A DNA stretch of 64,000 nucleotides from Bradyrhizobium elkanii WSM2783 (GCF_000472865.1 NZ_AXAP01000024.1:48123-112122); one strand, 5' to 3'. Shown: positions 1 through 7,951, counted from the first letter of the stretch. Notes: generated by a model not told the origin, from the letters alone. Program-made: numbers and translations.

Positions 1-582
1 CTGCTCATCGGTGCCGCGGCACAACGTCAGCATGATCTCGAAACCCTGGCGCTGATGGAACGACTCTTCCTTGCAGACGCGGATCATCGCTCGCGCATAA
101 GGACCGTAGGAGCAGCGGCACAGCGGGATCTGGTTCATGATGGCGGCGCCATCGACCAGCCAGCCGATGGTGCCGATGTCGGCCCATGTCAGTGTGGGAT
201 AGTTGAAGATCAAGGAATACTTGGCCTTGCCCGTCAGCATCGCGTCGACGAGCTCTTCGCGCGAGGTGCCGAGCGTCTCGGCCGCGGCATAGAGGTAGAG
301 CCCGTGGCCGCATTCGTCCTGTACCTTGGCGAGCAGCGCGGCCTTGCGGCGCAGCGTCGGCGCGCGCGTGATCCAGTTGCCCTCGGGCAGCATGCCGACG
401 ATTTCGGAATGAGCGTGCTGGGAAATCTGCCGCGTCAGCGTCTTGCGATAGGCCGCGGGCATCCAGTCGTTCGGCTCGATGCGCTCGTCGGCATCGATGC
501 GCGCCTGAAACGCGGCGGCGCGCGCGGCGTCCTCGACATTGCGGTCATCTGCGTCAGACGTATTCAGCGCCTGCGTGTACAT
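1..582 (-). CDS. paaA: 1,2-phenylacetyl-CoA epoxidase subunit PaaA (3' end cut by window edge)
   Basis: The first 194 codons are visible, reading leftward off the window with no stop. PaaA is the catalytic diiron subunit of the PaaABCDE complex, which epoxidises phenylacetyl-CoA in the cytoplasm at the start of aerobic phenylacetate breakdown. The ferritin-like diiron ligands are visible: Glu60 in HSE, the ExxH pair Glu90/His93 in DECGHG, and Glu173/His176 in KEESFH. The ATG at 582 has a strong GGGAGG ribosome site about 8 bases upstream. The full protein would be about 330 residues, so roughly 60 percent is present. It lies 74 bases downstream of paaX on the same strand; the rest of the paa operon should continue to the left. 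Confidence 0.95.
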   Translation of the reverse strand, partial: MYTQALNTSDADDRNVEDAARAAAFQARIDADERIEPNDWMPAAYRKTLTRQISQHAHSEIVGMLPEGNWITRAPTLRRKAALLAKVQDECGHGLYLYAAAETLGTSREELVDAMLTGKAKYSLIFNYPTLTWADIGTIGWLVDGAAIMNQIPLCRCSYGPYARAMIRVCKEESFHQRQGFEIMLTLCRGTDEQ

Positions 583-610
583 GCCCGACCTCCCGAATTT
601 TATTGTCTTT

Positions 611-644
611 AATCTATATCAAAATTCTAATTCTTGCAAGCATT
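611..644 (-). promoter_or_regulatory. Candidate paaA promoter with overlapping operator
   Basis: The short AT-rich gap between paaX and paaA holds a near-perfect 16-base palindrome at 629-644 (AATTCTTGCAAGCATT; one symmetric mismatch pair). Its centre, TTGCAA at 634-639, can serve as a leftward -35. Possible -10 hexamers are TAGATT at 616-611 (17-base spacer) or TATAGA at 618-613 (15-base spacer). A repressor bound here would block RNA polymerase. PaaX is the obvious candidate because its gene is adjacent, but the site does not closely match the enteric PaaX consensus that I recall. Confidence 0.5.
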
Positions 645-656
645 CTTGTAATATAT

Positions 657-1538
657 TTACGCATCCTCAAACCGCCGTGAAAGTTCCACGCCGGGCTTCG
701 GCAGCGGCCCGTCCTCAGTGGTCGCATGCCGGTCAAGCCATTGTTCGGATAAGGCCAGCACGCCGCGATAGATTTCGCCGCAGAGCTTTCGCGCTGCACT
801 CCCCGGCCAGTCCTTCGGCAACAGCGCCATCGGCAGCAGCGGATCGCGCAGCACCACGCGGCGGTAGTAATGGATCAGGAGGATGCGGGCCGTGAACGCG
901 TCGGCGTCGGTGAGTTCCTCTCCGCGCGCGAGCCAGCCGCGCAACGGCTCGAACGTCCTGATGAATTTCTGATAGGCATCCGCGGTGCGATCGAGCGGCC
1001 AGCTCTCGCTGAGCAGCCGCCGCCCGTTTTCATCTTCGGCCGAAACGTCCAGACGGATGGCGCTAGCGGCCTCTTCAGGGATCGGCACGCCCGACGGCGC
1101 GACCCACACGCCCGGCAGCGGACTGCCGAAGCCGGCGTTCTTCAGCGCCTCGCGCGCGGCATCGCGATCCTCGCCATTGCCGATCAGCAGCAGTTCGAAA
1201 CGCCCGGTCCAGTCCGACTGCGGCGGATCGTAGATGTGCCTGGTCGCGGTGTCGAAGGTTTGCCGGCCCCTCTCATTCAGTCGGTAGAAGCTGTTGCGGC
1301 CGACCTTGTTGCGCTCGAGCCAGCCGTCGGCGGCGAGCCGCGACATCGCGGTGCGCACCACGCCGCCGTCGGTGTCGAGGAAGGCGAAGAAATCCAGCAG
1401 CGTGCCGAGCCACACGCAGCCGCCGCGCGGGACGATAGCGTCGCCGAACACGGTGATGACGATGGAGCCGGTGCGCGAGGGCTCGCGCTTCAACTGGTCG
1501 ATGATGCGGTCAAGCGGCTGCGGCATGCGTCCACGCAT
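657..1538 (-). CDS. paaX: Phenylacetate degradation regulator PaaX
   Basis: This is a 293-residue GntR-like repressor of the PaaX family, which represses paa catabolic genes and releases DNA when phenylacetyl-CoA binds. The N-terminal winged helix (about residues 20-95) contains the family pattern DGGVVRTAMSRLAADGWLER and the central and C-terminal PaaX domains follow to RFEDA. The length is normal for the family (about 300). Two in-frame ATGs, at 1538 and 1526, are possible; neither has a clear Shine-Dalgarno site, and the second gives the more typical N-terminus MPQPLDR. The gene lies directly upstream of paaA, suggesting control of the neighbouring operon and perhaps of itself. Confidence 0.93.
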   Translation of the reverse strand: MRGRMPQPLDRIIDQLKREPSRTGSIVITVFGDAIVPRGGCVWLGTLLDFFAFLDTDGGVVRTAMSRLAADGWLERNKVGRNSFYRLNERGRQTFDTATRHIYDPPQSDWTGRFELLLIGNGEDRDAAREALKNAGFGSPLPGVWVAPSGVPIPEEAASAIRLDVSAEDENGRRLLSESWPLDRTADAYQKFIRTFEPLRGWLARGEELTDADAFTARILLIHYYRRVVLRDPLLPMALLPKDWPGSAARKLCGEIYRGVLALSEQWLDRHATTEDGPLPKPGVELSRRFEDA

Positions 1539-1590
1539 ACCGCGTTTCGCGTTGGGGCGACAATGTTGCTTGTGGTAGGCAGCCGGGCTG

Positions 1591-1703
1591 CATCCTTCGA
1601 GACGCGGCCAAGAGGCCGCTCCTCAGGATGAGGTCTGGCAGGGGGCGCGCTGTTAGACCCTCATGGTGGGGCGGCCTCTTGGCCGCGTCTCGAACCATGA
1701 GGC
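1591..1703. repeat. Dispersed inverted repeat, family A (CATCCTTCGAGACGCG type)
   Basis: The arm CATCCTTCGAGACGCGGCCA at 1591 is mirrored by a right arm ending in CGTCTCGAACCATGAGG at 1703, with internal CTCCTCAGGATGAGG and CCTCATGGTG blocks. A second copy with the same architecture lies at 24263-24360. It occupies most of the gap between the paaX start and the next gene's end. No ORF lies inside it. Confidence 0.85.
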
Positions 1704-1712
1704 CCCGACGCA

Positions 1713-2483
1713 CTACCGGTCCGGATCCGGATAAACCATGGCGCGCCAGCCGCCACGATCGAACGGCGCCCACTCCCCTTCGCGCTGCGCCAGCCGGTCG
1801 GCGACCGCGTAGACGGCGGCGGGATGGTGGCCCATGCCGCAATGGCTGCTTTCGACCTCGATGCTTTCCGACATCGCCGAGGCCTGCTCGCGGCAGCCTT
1901 GCCAGGCGCAGATGCCATCGGTGCGGCTGAAGATCGCCGTGGTCGGCACCGGAGGCGCGCTGGCCAGCGATCCACCGAAGCGCGGGTCCTCTTCCTCGGC
2001 GCGGCGGCCGCTCGCGATCTCATAGACCTGCCAGGCGTTGGTCGATTTTGGCCCGGCCGCAAAGGGGCTACCGAGCGTGATCACCTGGCGCACGCGCTCA
2101 GGCATCATCTTGGCGAGTTGGCGAGCATAGAGGCCGCCGAGGCTCCAGCCGACGAGCGAGACCTTGCGGCCATGGCTGTCGTTCATGTCCTGCACGAGAT
2201 CGACCATCGCCTGCTGCACGCCCGCGCGCAGGCCGAGATTGCGGCCCTGGCGCCAGCCGCTGACCGCGTAGCCCTTGCTGCTCAGGAACTCGCGCAGCGG
2301 CCGCGTCGAGAGATCCGATGCGACGAGGCCGGGCAGCACCAGCACCGGATGACCATCGCCGCGCGGCGCGAGGCTCAACAGCGGCAAAGCGCCGAGGAAG
2401 GCGCCGAGTTCGTGGATGGCGCGCCCCTCCAACAGCATCAACGTCCTGGACGGCGGGCGAAGCGTCTCTGCGGCAAGGGGCAC
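1713..2483 (-). CDS. Alpha/beta-hydrolase fold esterase/lipase-like protein
   Basis: This 256-residue cytosolic-looking protein has the nucleophile elbow GWSLGG (Ser114), a likely acid Asp189 in SRTDG and a likely base His214 in SSHCGMG. The N-terminus is hydrophobic at about residues 26-40 but is not a convincing signal peptide. It is clearly paralogous to the 266-residue hydrolase at 14073-14873: both share RGDGHPVL, LPG.LASDLS, KVS..GWSLGG.YAR, VITLGSPFA and SR.DGI blocks in the same order. The substrate is unknown. The PHA and wax ester genes between the two copies suggest an acyl ester, which is inference. Confidence 0.85.
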   Translation of the reverse strand: MPLAAETLRPPSRTLMLLEGRAIHELGAFLGALPLLSLAPRGDGHPVLVLPGLVASDLSTRPLREFLSSKGYAVSGWRQGRNLGLRAGVQQAMVDLVQDMNDSHGRKVSLVGWSLGGLYARQLAKMMPERVRQVITLGSPFAAGPKSTNAWQVYEIASGRRAEEEDPRFGGSLASAPPVPTTAIFSRTDGICAWQGCREQASAMSESIEVESSHCGMGHHPAAVYAVADRLAQREGEWAPFDRGGWRAMVYPDPDR

Positions 2484-2598
2484 GGCATCTCCTTCCCGCC
2501 GGCCTTCGCATTGCGGCAGCCGGCCAACGGATCAATAGGCAATTAAAGCTAGGGAAACGGCTTTCTACTTTCAAGCTAACCAGATCACACAGATCACA

Positions 2599-2618
2599 AC
2601 AAAAACGCTCGCGTTCCC
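2599..2618 (-). terminator. Weak intrinsic terminator after the DUF445 gene
   Basis: On the leftward strand, just past the stop at 2625, AACG-CGAG-CGTT is followed by a run of five T. The stem is only four base pairs, so this is tentative. Confidence 0.3.
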
Positions 2619-2624
2619 GATCGG

Positions 2625-3911
2625 TCACACCAGCCGCAGCAAATATTCGATGGTGTACAAGATCAATCCGGCAAGGCCGCCGATCAGCGATCCATTGAAG
2701 CGAATATATTGCAGGTCCCTGCCGACGTTGATCTCGAGCAGCGAGATCAATTGCTGCATGTCCCAGGCCTTCATCTGATCGGCGATGAAGGTCGAAACGC
2801 CGCTCTTCTGGTCGGCGACCACTGTCCGCAGGATCGCGACCAACCCCTCGTTGATCTCGGCGCGCAGCTCAGTGTCGCCGGCCAGCGCTTCACCCGCCTC
2901 CACGAACATCCTGGCCAGATACTGCTGCAGGACCTGCGTCTCTCCAGAGGCGCTGCGTTCGATGAAGTCCTTCAGGTTCGACCAGATGTTGCGCGCGAGG
3001 CCTTCAAGTTCCGGCCGCGCCAGCAGATCGCGCTTCAATCGGTTGATGCGATCGGCAAAGGCACGATCGCTGCCGAGCCGCTCGACGAACGACAGCAGCA
3101 TGCGGTCGAACTCGCCGCGGAACGGATGCTTCGGATCGTCACGGACTTCCTCGAAGAATTTCGTCGCGGAGGCGATGATCCGGTTCACGACGAATTTGTC
3201 AGCGCGATAGAGCCTCAGGAGCGTCGGCATTTCCGCGCGGACCTTGTCGCGGATGACAGCCATGGTCTCCTTCGTCGTCAGCGTCTGGTGCAGGACGCGC
3301 AGGATGTCGTCGAGCAGGCCCTCGTGCTTTCCCTCCTGCACGAAGCCGCGCAGCGTGCCGGCGGCAAGCGGCGCCAGATCGATCGCCAGCAGTTGCGCGG
3401 TGACGCGGCGGCTGACGAACTTCATCGATCCCGAATTCTCCGTCGCCGAGAACGCCTCCGGCAACAGACGCAGCAGAAAGCGAGCGAGATCGGTCGAGCG
3501 CTTGCGGTCGCGCAGCCAGTCGGCGATGAAAGCGCCGAAATCGATCTCGCGCAGCTTGGCCTCCACCGGCCCTGCTTCGAGGAAATTCTTCTCGATGAAT
3601 TCGCCGAGCTTCTCGGCGATGCGGCCCTGATTGCTCTGGATGATCGCGGTGTGCGGGATCGGCAATCCCAAGGGACGCTTGAACAAGGCGACCACCGCAT
3701 ACCAGTCGGCGAGCCCGCCGATCGTCGCCGCTTCCGCAAAGGCCGCGATGAAGCCGAACACGGGATGCACCGGCAACAACGCTTTCGCGACGAGGAACAG
3801 CACGAACGTCGCAACTAACACCCCGGTCGCCAGCCACTTCACGCGCCGCAACTCCGCCGCGCGGATCGCGTCGGCGGGAGTGGCGATGGTGAAGGTGGCG
3901 GGAAGGGTCAT
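2625..3911 (-). CDS. DUF445 (YjiN-type) membrane-anchored protein
   Basis: The 428-residue protein has a hydrophobic segment at about 26-47 (WLATGVLVATFVLFLVAKAL), a second apolar stretch at about 50-75 with GGLADWYAVVALFKRP, a long helical middle, and the characteristic DUF445 C-terminus VGRDLQYIRFNGSLIGGLAG leading into a last membrane helix. The family is widespread and of unknown function; a helical, membrane-tethered arrangement is likely. No purine-rich ribosome site precedes the ATG at 3911; the bases immediately upstream on the coding strand are pyrimidine-rich. It is probably transcribed alone, since repeats and a phasin terminator lie upstream. Confidence 0.9.
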   Translation of the reverse strand: MTLPATFTIATPADAIRAAELRRVKWLATGVLVATFVLFLVAKALLPVHPVFGFIAAFAEAATIGGLADWYAVVALFKRPLGLPIPHTAIIQSNQGRIAEKLGEFIEKNFLEAGPVEAKLREIDFGAFIADWLRDRKRSTDLARFLLRLLPEAFSATENSGSMKFVSRRVTAQLLAIDLAPLAAGTLRGFVQEGKHEGLLDDILRVLHQTLTTKETMAVIRDKVRAEMPTLLRLYRADKFVVNRIIASATKFFEEVRDDPKHPFRGEFDRMLLSFVERLGSDRAFADRINRLKRDLLARPELEGLARNIWSNLKDFIERSASGETQVLQQYLARMFVEAGEALAGDTELRAEINEGLVAILRTVVADQKSGVSTFIADQMKAWDMQQLISLLEINVGRDLQYIRFNGSLIGGLAGLILYTIEYLLRLV

Positions 3912-3964
3912 GGAGGTTCAACCACGGTTGGTTGGCTGCGATCATATCGCGCCACACCCACTGC

Positions 3965-4053
3965 CGTCATGGCCGGGCTTGTCCCGGCCATCCACGTCTT
4001 GGTGCATGCGGCAAGAAGGCGCGTGGATGCCCGGGACAAGCCCGGGCATGACG
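3965..4053. repeat. Dispersed inverted repeat, family C (CGTCATGGCCGGGC type)
   Basis: The left arm CGTCATGGCCGGGCTTGTCC and right arm GGACAAGCCCGGGCATGACG form a long hairpin with GCGTGGATG-type inner blocks. Related copies are at 44265-44347 and, in a much shortened form, at 61489-61518. Confidence 0.85.
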
Positions 4054-4056
4054 AAG

Positions 4057-4086
4057 CAAAAAAGAAGGCCCGCAATCGGCGGGCCT
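4057..4086 (-). terminator. Intrinsic terminator of the phasin gene
   Basis: Reading leftward, AGGCCCGC-cgatt-GCGGGCCT forms an 8-base-pair GC stem, followed by a T-rich tract complementary to the A run at 4057-4063. It lies about 33 bases past the phasin stop codon and looks like a strong rho-independent terminator. Confidence 0.85.
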
Positions 4087-4118
4087 CGGAAAACCGTTGC
4101 TTGGCAGGCCTGACGCGA

Positions 4119-4595
4119 TCAGGCCGTCTTGTTGTAGACCTTGGCGAAATTGTCCTGCGCGGACTTCGCACCTTCGGTGACGAGCTTGCCGACATATTCA
4201 GTCGCAGACTTGGCCCGCGAGACGAACACTTCGCCGCGCGCACGCACCAGGTCCGACTGGATCTGCACCGCGTCGTTCAGCGACTTGGCGGAAGCCAGCT
4301 TGTCGATACCGTTGAAGAACGCTTCCGCGTCCTGATAGATCGCCTCCTGGATATTGCGGCTGATCTTGGCGGCCTCGGAAACCGAACCGGCAACGGCGGA
4401 TTCGATCACGGCGGTCACCTTTTCCGAGCCGGCGTGCAAGTCTGCGGCACGAACCTTGGCGGTCTCGGCCTGCTTCTTCACGAACTCACGGGCGGCTTCC
4501 GGCACTTCCAGGTTCTGCAGCTTGGTAAAAGCTTCGGTCACAGGCGCAAAGGCCTGCTTGACGCTATCAAAAACGGAATTGGTCTCGGTGGTCAT
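4119..4595 (-). CDS. phaP: Phasin (PHA granule-associated protein)
   Basis: This 158-residue, entirely helical and Ala-rich protein is typical of the phasin_2 family. It coats polyhydroxybutyrate granules in the cytoplasm and limits their size. The N-terminus MTTETNSVFDSVKQAF and the long amphipathic helix (about residues 35-110, KKQAETAKVRAADLHAGSEK) are characteristic. GGAGAG precedes the ATG. A well-formed promoter with paired operator half-sites lies upstream (4681-4717) and a strong terminator downstream, so the gene is a single-gene unit expected to be expressed at a high level when granules form. Confidence 0.92.
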   Translation of the reverse strand: MTTETNSVFDSVKQAFAPVTEAFTKLQNLEVPEAAREFVKKQAETAKVRAADLHAGSEKVTAVIESAVAGSVSEAAKISRNIQEAIYQDAEAFFNGIDKLASAKSLNDAVQIQSDLVRARGEVFVSRAKSATEYVGKLVTEGAKSAQDNFAKVYNKTA

Positions 4596-4680
4596 AGGGT
4601 CTCTCCATCCTCGGTTAGAGCTATGGGCTCACCCCGTCCAAATCTGGCCCAGGGCGTCATCCTTATGCCATGGTTAATGG

Positions 4681-4717
4681 TGCATCGCAATATATATGTT
4701 GCGATGCAGTATCACAA
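4681..4717 (-). promoter_or_regulatory. Phasin promoter with two TGC-N3-GCA operator sites (candidate PhaR sites)
   Basis: A leftward -35 TTGTGA (4717-4712) and -10 TATATT (4694-4689) are separated by exactly 17 bases. Overlapping them is a perfect inverted repeat, TGCATCGCAA (4681-4690) and TTGCGATGCA (4699-4708), which contains two TGC-N3-GCA elements. PhaR-type phasin repressors are known to bind TGC/GCA-rich sites and to release DNA when they bind PHB granules. One site covers the -10 and the other the spacer. The predicted leader is about 85 bases. No phaR gene is in this window. Confidence 0.72.
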
Positions 4718-4738
4718 ATCTGTGAACAGCCGCAATAT

Positions 4739-4772
4739 CGGGCGAATTGCCCGTCAGGCAGGCTGCAGCCTG
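4739..4772. repeat. Two small palindromes after the acetyltransferase gene
   Basis: CGGGC-GAATT-GCCCG (4739-4753) and the perfect palindrome CAGGCTGCAGCCTG (4759-4772) lie directly past the acetyltransferase stop at 4774. They may act as RNA 3'-end structures for the pha operon. No U-tract follows, so I do not call a terminator. Confidence 0.4.
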
Positions 4773-4773
4773 G

Positions 4774-5373
4774 TCAAACCTGAGGCTGGACCGCCCCCGG
4801 CAGGCCGTAGGCCTCCATCTGAGCCCGGACCTGCGCCACATTGTGCCCGAGCACCACGATGTCGGGGGTCGCGCCGGCGACATCCCGGACATGGTCGCGC
4901 AGCAGCGCCTCGGCCCGGAAGCCGAGGCCCTCGAAGAGGGCAATCGCGCTACGCTGGTCGACCGTCATCTGCACCGACAGCTTCTCGAGGCCAGCGCTGA
5001 GCGCAATGGCAAACGTCTCCTGCGCCAGCGCCCGCCCCACCCCCTGCCCGCGGACGTCCAAGGACACCACCATCCGGATCTCGCCGACATGGGGCGACCA
5101 GGAGTGACGGTCGCGCACCAGCGTGCCGCAACCGATCACGACGCCATCCCTCAGCGCCAGCAGGCTCATGATGTCGCCGCGGTCGATCTCGTTGAGCCAC
5201 GCCGATAGCACCTTCGGCTCGCTGATGTTGCGCGGCAGGAACAGCAGATCATGCGTCGGCAGCTTTTGCGCGAAAGCTAGCACCGCGGCTTCGTCGGCGC
5301 GCGACATCAGACGGAATTCGATCTCGCCGGCCTCGGTCTTGACGCGCCGTGGATAGGGACGTGTCTCACTCAT
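4774..5373 (-). CDS. GNAT-family N-acetyltransferase coupled to phaC
   Basis: This is a 199-residue protein starting at MSETRPYPRR. The ATG at 5373 overlaps the phaC stop (ATGA), which decides the start and implies translational coupling; the upstream in-frame ATG at 5412 would lie inside phaC. The GNAT core runs at about residues 19-170, with the acetyl-CoA loop in VRGQGVGRALAQ (Q/RxxGxG/A motif) followed by an ALFEGLGF helix and turn. The substrate is unknown. Conservation of such a gene behind phaEC would suggest a link to PHA metabolism or to modification of a PHA protein, but that is inference. Confidence 0.85.
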   Translation of the reverse strand: MSETRPYPRRVKTEAGEIEFRLMSRADEAAVLAFAQKLPTHDLLFLPRNISEPKVLSAWLNEIDRGDIMSLLALRDGVVIGCGTLVRDRHSWSPHVGEIRMVVSLDVRGQGVGRALAQETFAIALSAGLEKLSVQMTVDQRSAIALFEGLGFRAEALLRDHVRDVAGATPDIVVLGHNVAQVRAQMEAYGLPGAVQPQV

Positions 5374-6467
5374 GTCGATCGCTGCCCCAGCCAGGAATCC
5401 AGTTTCGGCCACAGCCGCTTGATCGCATTGGCGCCGGCTACCAGGCTGACATGGCCACCTTTGAGGACCACCTCCTCCTTGTCGGTCGAGCCGACTTTCG
5501 CGATCAAGTGTCGCGCCGCCTCATAGGGCACGATGTGATCGTGCTCGGCGACAGCGTGCAGAATCGGCACCTTGACGTTCGCAAGCTTCGCCGGACGCCC
5601 GCCGACCGACATGGCGTCGTTATAGAGCTTGTTGTCCCACATCAGGTCCTTGGTGATGGTCCGGAAATAGTCGCCGGCGAGCGGCAGCGTGTCGGTCGCC
5701 CAGCGGTCGAACATCCGGTACGACTTCACGAACTCGTCGTTCCAGATGTTGTCCCAGAGCTGCACCTGGCTTGGCGCGCGCGAAGCCGGCCGCAGCATCT
5801 CGAACGATGACAGGATCAGTTCGGGCGGCATGTTGCCGACGCTATCGATCAGGCGGTCGACGTCGAAATAGCGCCGGTCGGCGAAATTCGAGAACAGCGT
5901 CATCTCGCGGAAGTCGATCGGCGTGGTGAAGCAGATCAAATTCTTCATCGGCCCGTCGTGGAAGATCGAGCCATAGAGCAGCGACAGCACGCCGCCGAAG
6001 CAATAGCCGATGACGGAGACATCGGTCTCGCCGCAATCCTGCTGCACGCGGCGAACACAGTCCGGAATGAAGTCGAGGACGTAATCCTCCATCCTGAGGT
6101 TCTTCTCTTCCGGTTTCGGCGCGGTCCAGTCGAGCATGTAGACGTCGTAGCCGCGCCTGAGCAGGAATTCGATGAAACTCTGGCCGGGCACCATGTCGAG
6201 GATATAGCCGCGATTGGTGGTGGCCATCACGATCAGGACCGGCACGCGATAGATTTCATCCGCCAGCGGTCGATAGTGGTAGAGCTGCATGGTTCCACGG
6301 CTGGCCAGCACATCCTTTGGCGTGGAGCCGAGCGCGGGACCCGAGGTCGAGAGATATTCGACGCCCTTGATGCTGCGCTGGATCGCGCGCTGCACCTCGG
6401 ATTGAATGCGCTCCGCGATCGACGCTGCGTCGATCCCCAAGGACGCGTTCATCGAGGGCGCGTTCAT
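5370..6467 (-). CDS. phaC: Class III poly(R)-hydroxyalkanoate synthase catalytic subunit PhaC
   Basis: The 365-residue protein matches the length of class III PhaC subunits, which polymerise 3-hydroxyacyl-CoA and need PhaE. The lipase-like box is GYCFGG, with the catalytic Cys156; the acid is Asp310 in AEHDHIVP and the base is His339 in GGHVSL. The start MNAPSMNASL at 6467 overlaps the phaE stop (ATGA). A longer open frame to 6977 exists but runs through phaE in another frame and is not protein-like. The order phaE-phaC-GNAT with two 4-base overlaps indicates one operon. Confidence 0.93.
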   Translation of the reverse strand: MNAPSMNASLGIDAASIAERIQSEVQRAIQRSIKGVEYLSTSGPALGSTPKDVLASRGTMQLYHYRPLADEIYRVPVLIVMATTNRGYILDMVPGQSFIEFLLRRGYDVYMLDWTAPKPEEKNLRMEDYVLDFIPDCVRRVQQDCGETDVSVIGYCFGGVLSLLYGSIFHDGPMKNLICFTTPIDFREMTLFSNFADRRYFDVDRLIDSVGNMPPELILSSFEMLRPASRAPSQVQLWDNIWNDEFVKSYRMFDRWATDTLPLAGDYFRTITKDLMWDNKLYNDAMSVGGRPAKLANVKVPILHAVAEHDHIVPYEAARHLIAKVGSTDKEEVVLKGGHVSLVAGANAIKRLWPKLDSWLGQRST

Positions 6468-6847
6468 TTTTGCGCTTTCTCCGCAGGCGGGCGTTTGGTG
6501 CGTGGCGGCCGCGGCTTGCCGGCTGTCGCACTTTCCACATTGCCCGCGCTGCGGTTCATCTCGCTCAGCAGTGCCTTGATCTCGTCGAGCTGGCTTTCGA
6601 TCGATTGCAGGCGCTCGGCCATGCCGACGAGCTGCGCCCGGCTCGGCAGGTTCATGCCCACCAGATACTTCTCCATGAGCTCCGCGAACTGCTTCTGCGC
6701 GCCGGCCGCGACGCCGCCGGCCTGGTTCATCATCCGGCTGAATTCCGGCGTTCCCATTGCCTTGTTGGCGAAGGAATTGAATCCCTTTTCCAGCTCGCCG
6801 ATCATCGTCTGCCAGACGACAGCAGGATCGTTGCCCTTGTCGGCCAT
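6464..6847 (-). CDS. phaE: Short PhaE-like subunit of class III PHA synthase
   Basis: The 127-residue protein begins MADKGNDPAVVWQ (ATG at 6847) and contains an amphipathic region (GELEKGFNSFANKAM) and a coiled-coil-like segment (RLQSIESQLDEIKALLSEM, about 80-100), ending in a basic Pro/Lys-rich tail. PhaE partners of class III PhaC in purple sulfur bacteria are about 350 residues, so this is a much shortened version. The position directly before phaC, coupled by an ATGA overlap, supports the role. An N-terminal extension to 6928 is possible but is Arg/Lys-rich and lacks support. It could also be described as a PhaE/phasin-like accessory. Confidence 0.75.
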   Translation of the reverse strand: MADKGNDPAVVWQTMIGELEKGFNSFANKAMGTPEFSRMMNQAGGVAAGAQKQFAELMEKYLVGMNLPSRAQLVGMAERLQSIESQLDEIKALLSEMNRSAGNVESATAGKPRPPRTKRPPAEKAQK

Positions 6848-7023
6848 TGGCGCTCTCCCACGTGCTTGCGAGCGCTTGCCACGCTTCTCTTTGCGCTCCA
6901 TACGACACCGTTGCAGGCAGCCGGTCAACCCAAGCTGACATTGAACGCCGCGTCAGAAAGCTTCTGCGCTGCGGCAAAGCGTGGCATACAGTCGTCCATC
7001 AAGAACCCAGCCGAGGAGGCCCC

Positions 7024-7944
7024 GTGACCACCCTCGTCCACCGGCCGCCGCAGATGATCCGCGCCAACGGCATCGACATCTGCTACGAGATCTTCGGCGA
7101 CGAGAGCGCCGAACCGATGCTGCTGATCATGGGACTCGGCGCCCAGATGATCCATTGGGACGACAAGTTCTGCGAACAGCTCGCCGCGCGCGGCTTTCGC
7201 GTGATCCGCTTCGACAACCGGGACATCGGCCAGTCCGGCAAGCTCACAGGCGGCAAGCGGCTGACGGCGTTCGAAATGCTGAGACTGCGTCTGTTCGGGA
7301 TCCCCGTCGCCGCACCCTACAGACTGATCGATATGGCCAAGGACACGGTCGGCCTGATGGACGGGCTCGGGCTGAAGTCTGCGCATCTGGTCGGCGCCTC
7401 CATGGGCGGCATGATCGCGCAGGAAGTCGCGATCTCGTTTCCGCAAGTCGTGCGCTCGCTCACCTCGATCATGTCGACGACAGGCAATCCGAAGATCCCG
7501 CCGCCGACCCGCGAGGCCGGGGCCATACTTATGGCGCCGCCGCCAAGGACGAAGGACGAATATATCGAGCGCTTCGCCAAGACCTGGAAGGTCCTGCGCG
7601 TCGGTTCCTTCCCGGAGGATGAGGCGCTCGATCGTTCGCGGGCGCTGCGCACCTATGAACGCGGCCTCAATCCCGCCGGCGTCGGCCGCCAGCTCCGCGC
7701 CATCCTCGCCTCCGGCAGCCGCAAGCAACGCCTCGGCGCGGTGAAAGCGCCGACACTCGTCATCCACGGCACCGTCGATCCGCTGGTGCACCCGGCCGGC
7801 GGCAAGGACACCGCGGCCTCGATCCCGGGCGCAAAACTCCTGATGATCGAGGGCATGGGCCACGCATTGCCGATCCCGATGTGGCCAGAGATCATCGACG
7901 CCATCGCTGAGCACGCGCATGGAGCTGTGGGAAGGGCGGCGTGA
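7024..7944 (+). CDS. Alpha/beta-hydrolase (serine esterase type)
   Basis: This 306-residue protein starts at a GTG at 7024, chosen because GAGGAGG sits 7 bases upstream and the protein then begins VTTLVHRPPQMIRANG, as expected for this fold. It has the oxyanion region MGLGAQ, the nucleophile elbow GASMGG, the acid in GTVDPLVHP and the base in GMGHALP. It resembles aclacinomycin-methylesterase-type hydrolases and proline iminopeptidase relatives. It is divergent from phaE across a 176-base gap and convergent with the P450 fusion gene; an inverted repeat separates the two 3' ends. The substrate is unknown. Confidence 0.88.
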   Translation: MTTLVHRPPQMIRANGIDICYEIFGDESAEPMLLIMGLGAQMIHWDDKFCEQLAARGFRVIRFDNRDIGQSGKLTGGKRLTAFEMLRLRLFGIPVAAPYRLIDMAKDTVGLMDGLGLKSAHLVGASMGGMIAQEVAISFPQVVRSLTSIMSTTGNPKIPPPTREAGAILMAPPPRTKDEYIERFAKTWKVLRVGSFPEDEALDRSRALRTYERGLNPAGVGRQLRAILASGSRKQRLGAVKAPTLVIHGTVDPLVHPAGGKDTAASIPGAKLLMIEGMGHALPIPMWPEIIDAIAEHAHGAVGRAA

Positions 7945-7951
7945 CGGAATC

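Noticed and set aside
1591..1703. Insertion sequence remnants in the intergenic repeats
   Set aside because: The repeat elements have no transposase ORF, no flanking target duplications that I can see, and are only 30-140 bases long; they look like small REP-like palindromes.
6468..6977. N-terminal extension of phaC to 535 residues
   Set aside because: The extension runs through phaE in another frame and is Arg/Gly-rich; the ATG at 6467 overlapping the phaE stop gives the normal class III length.
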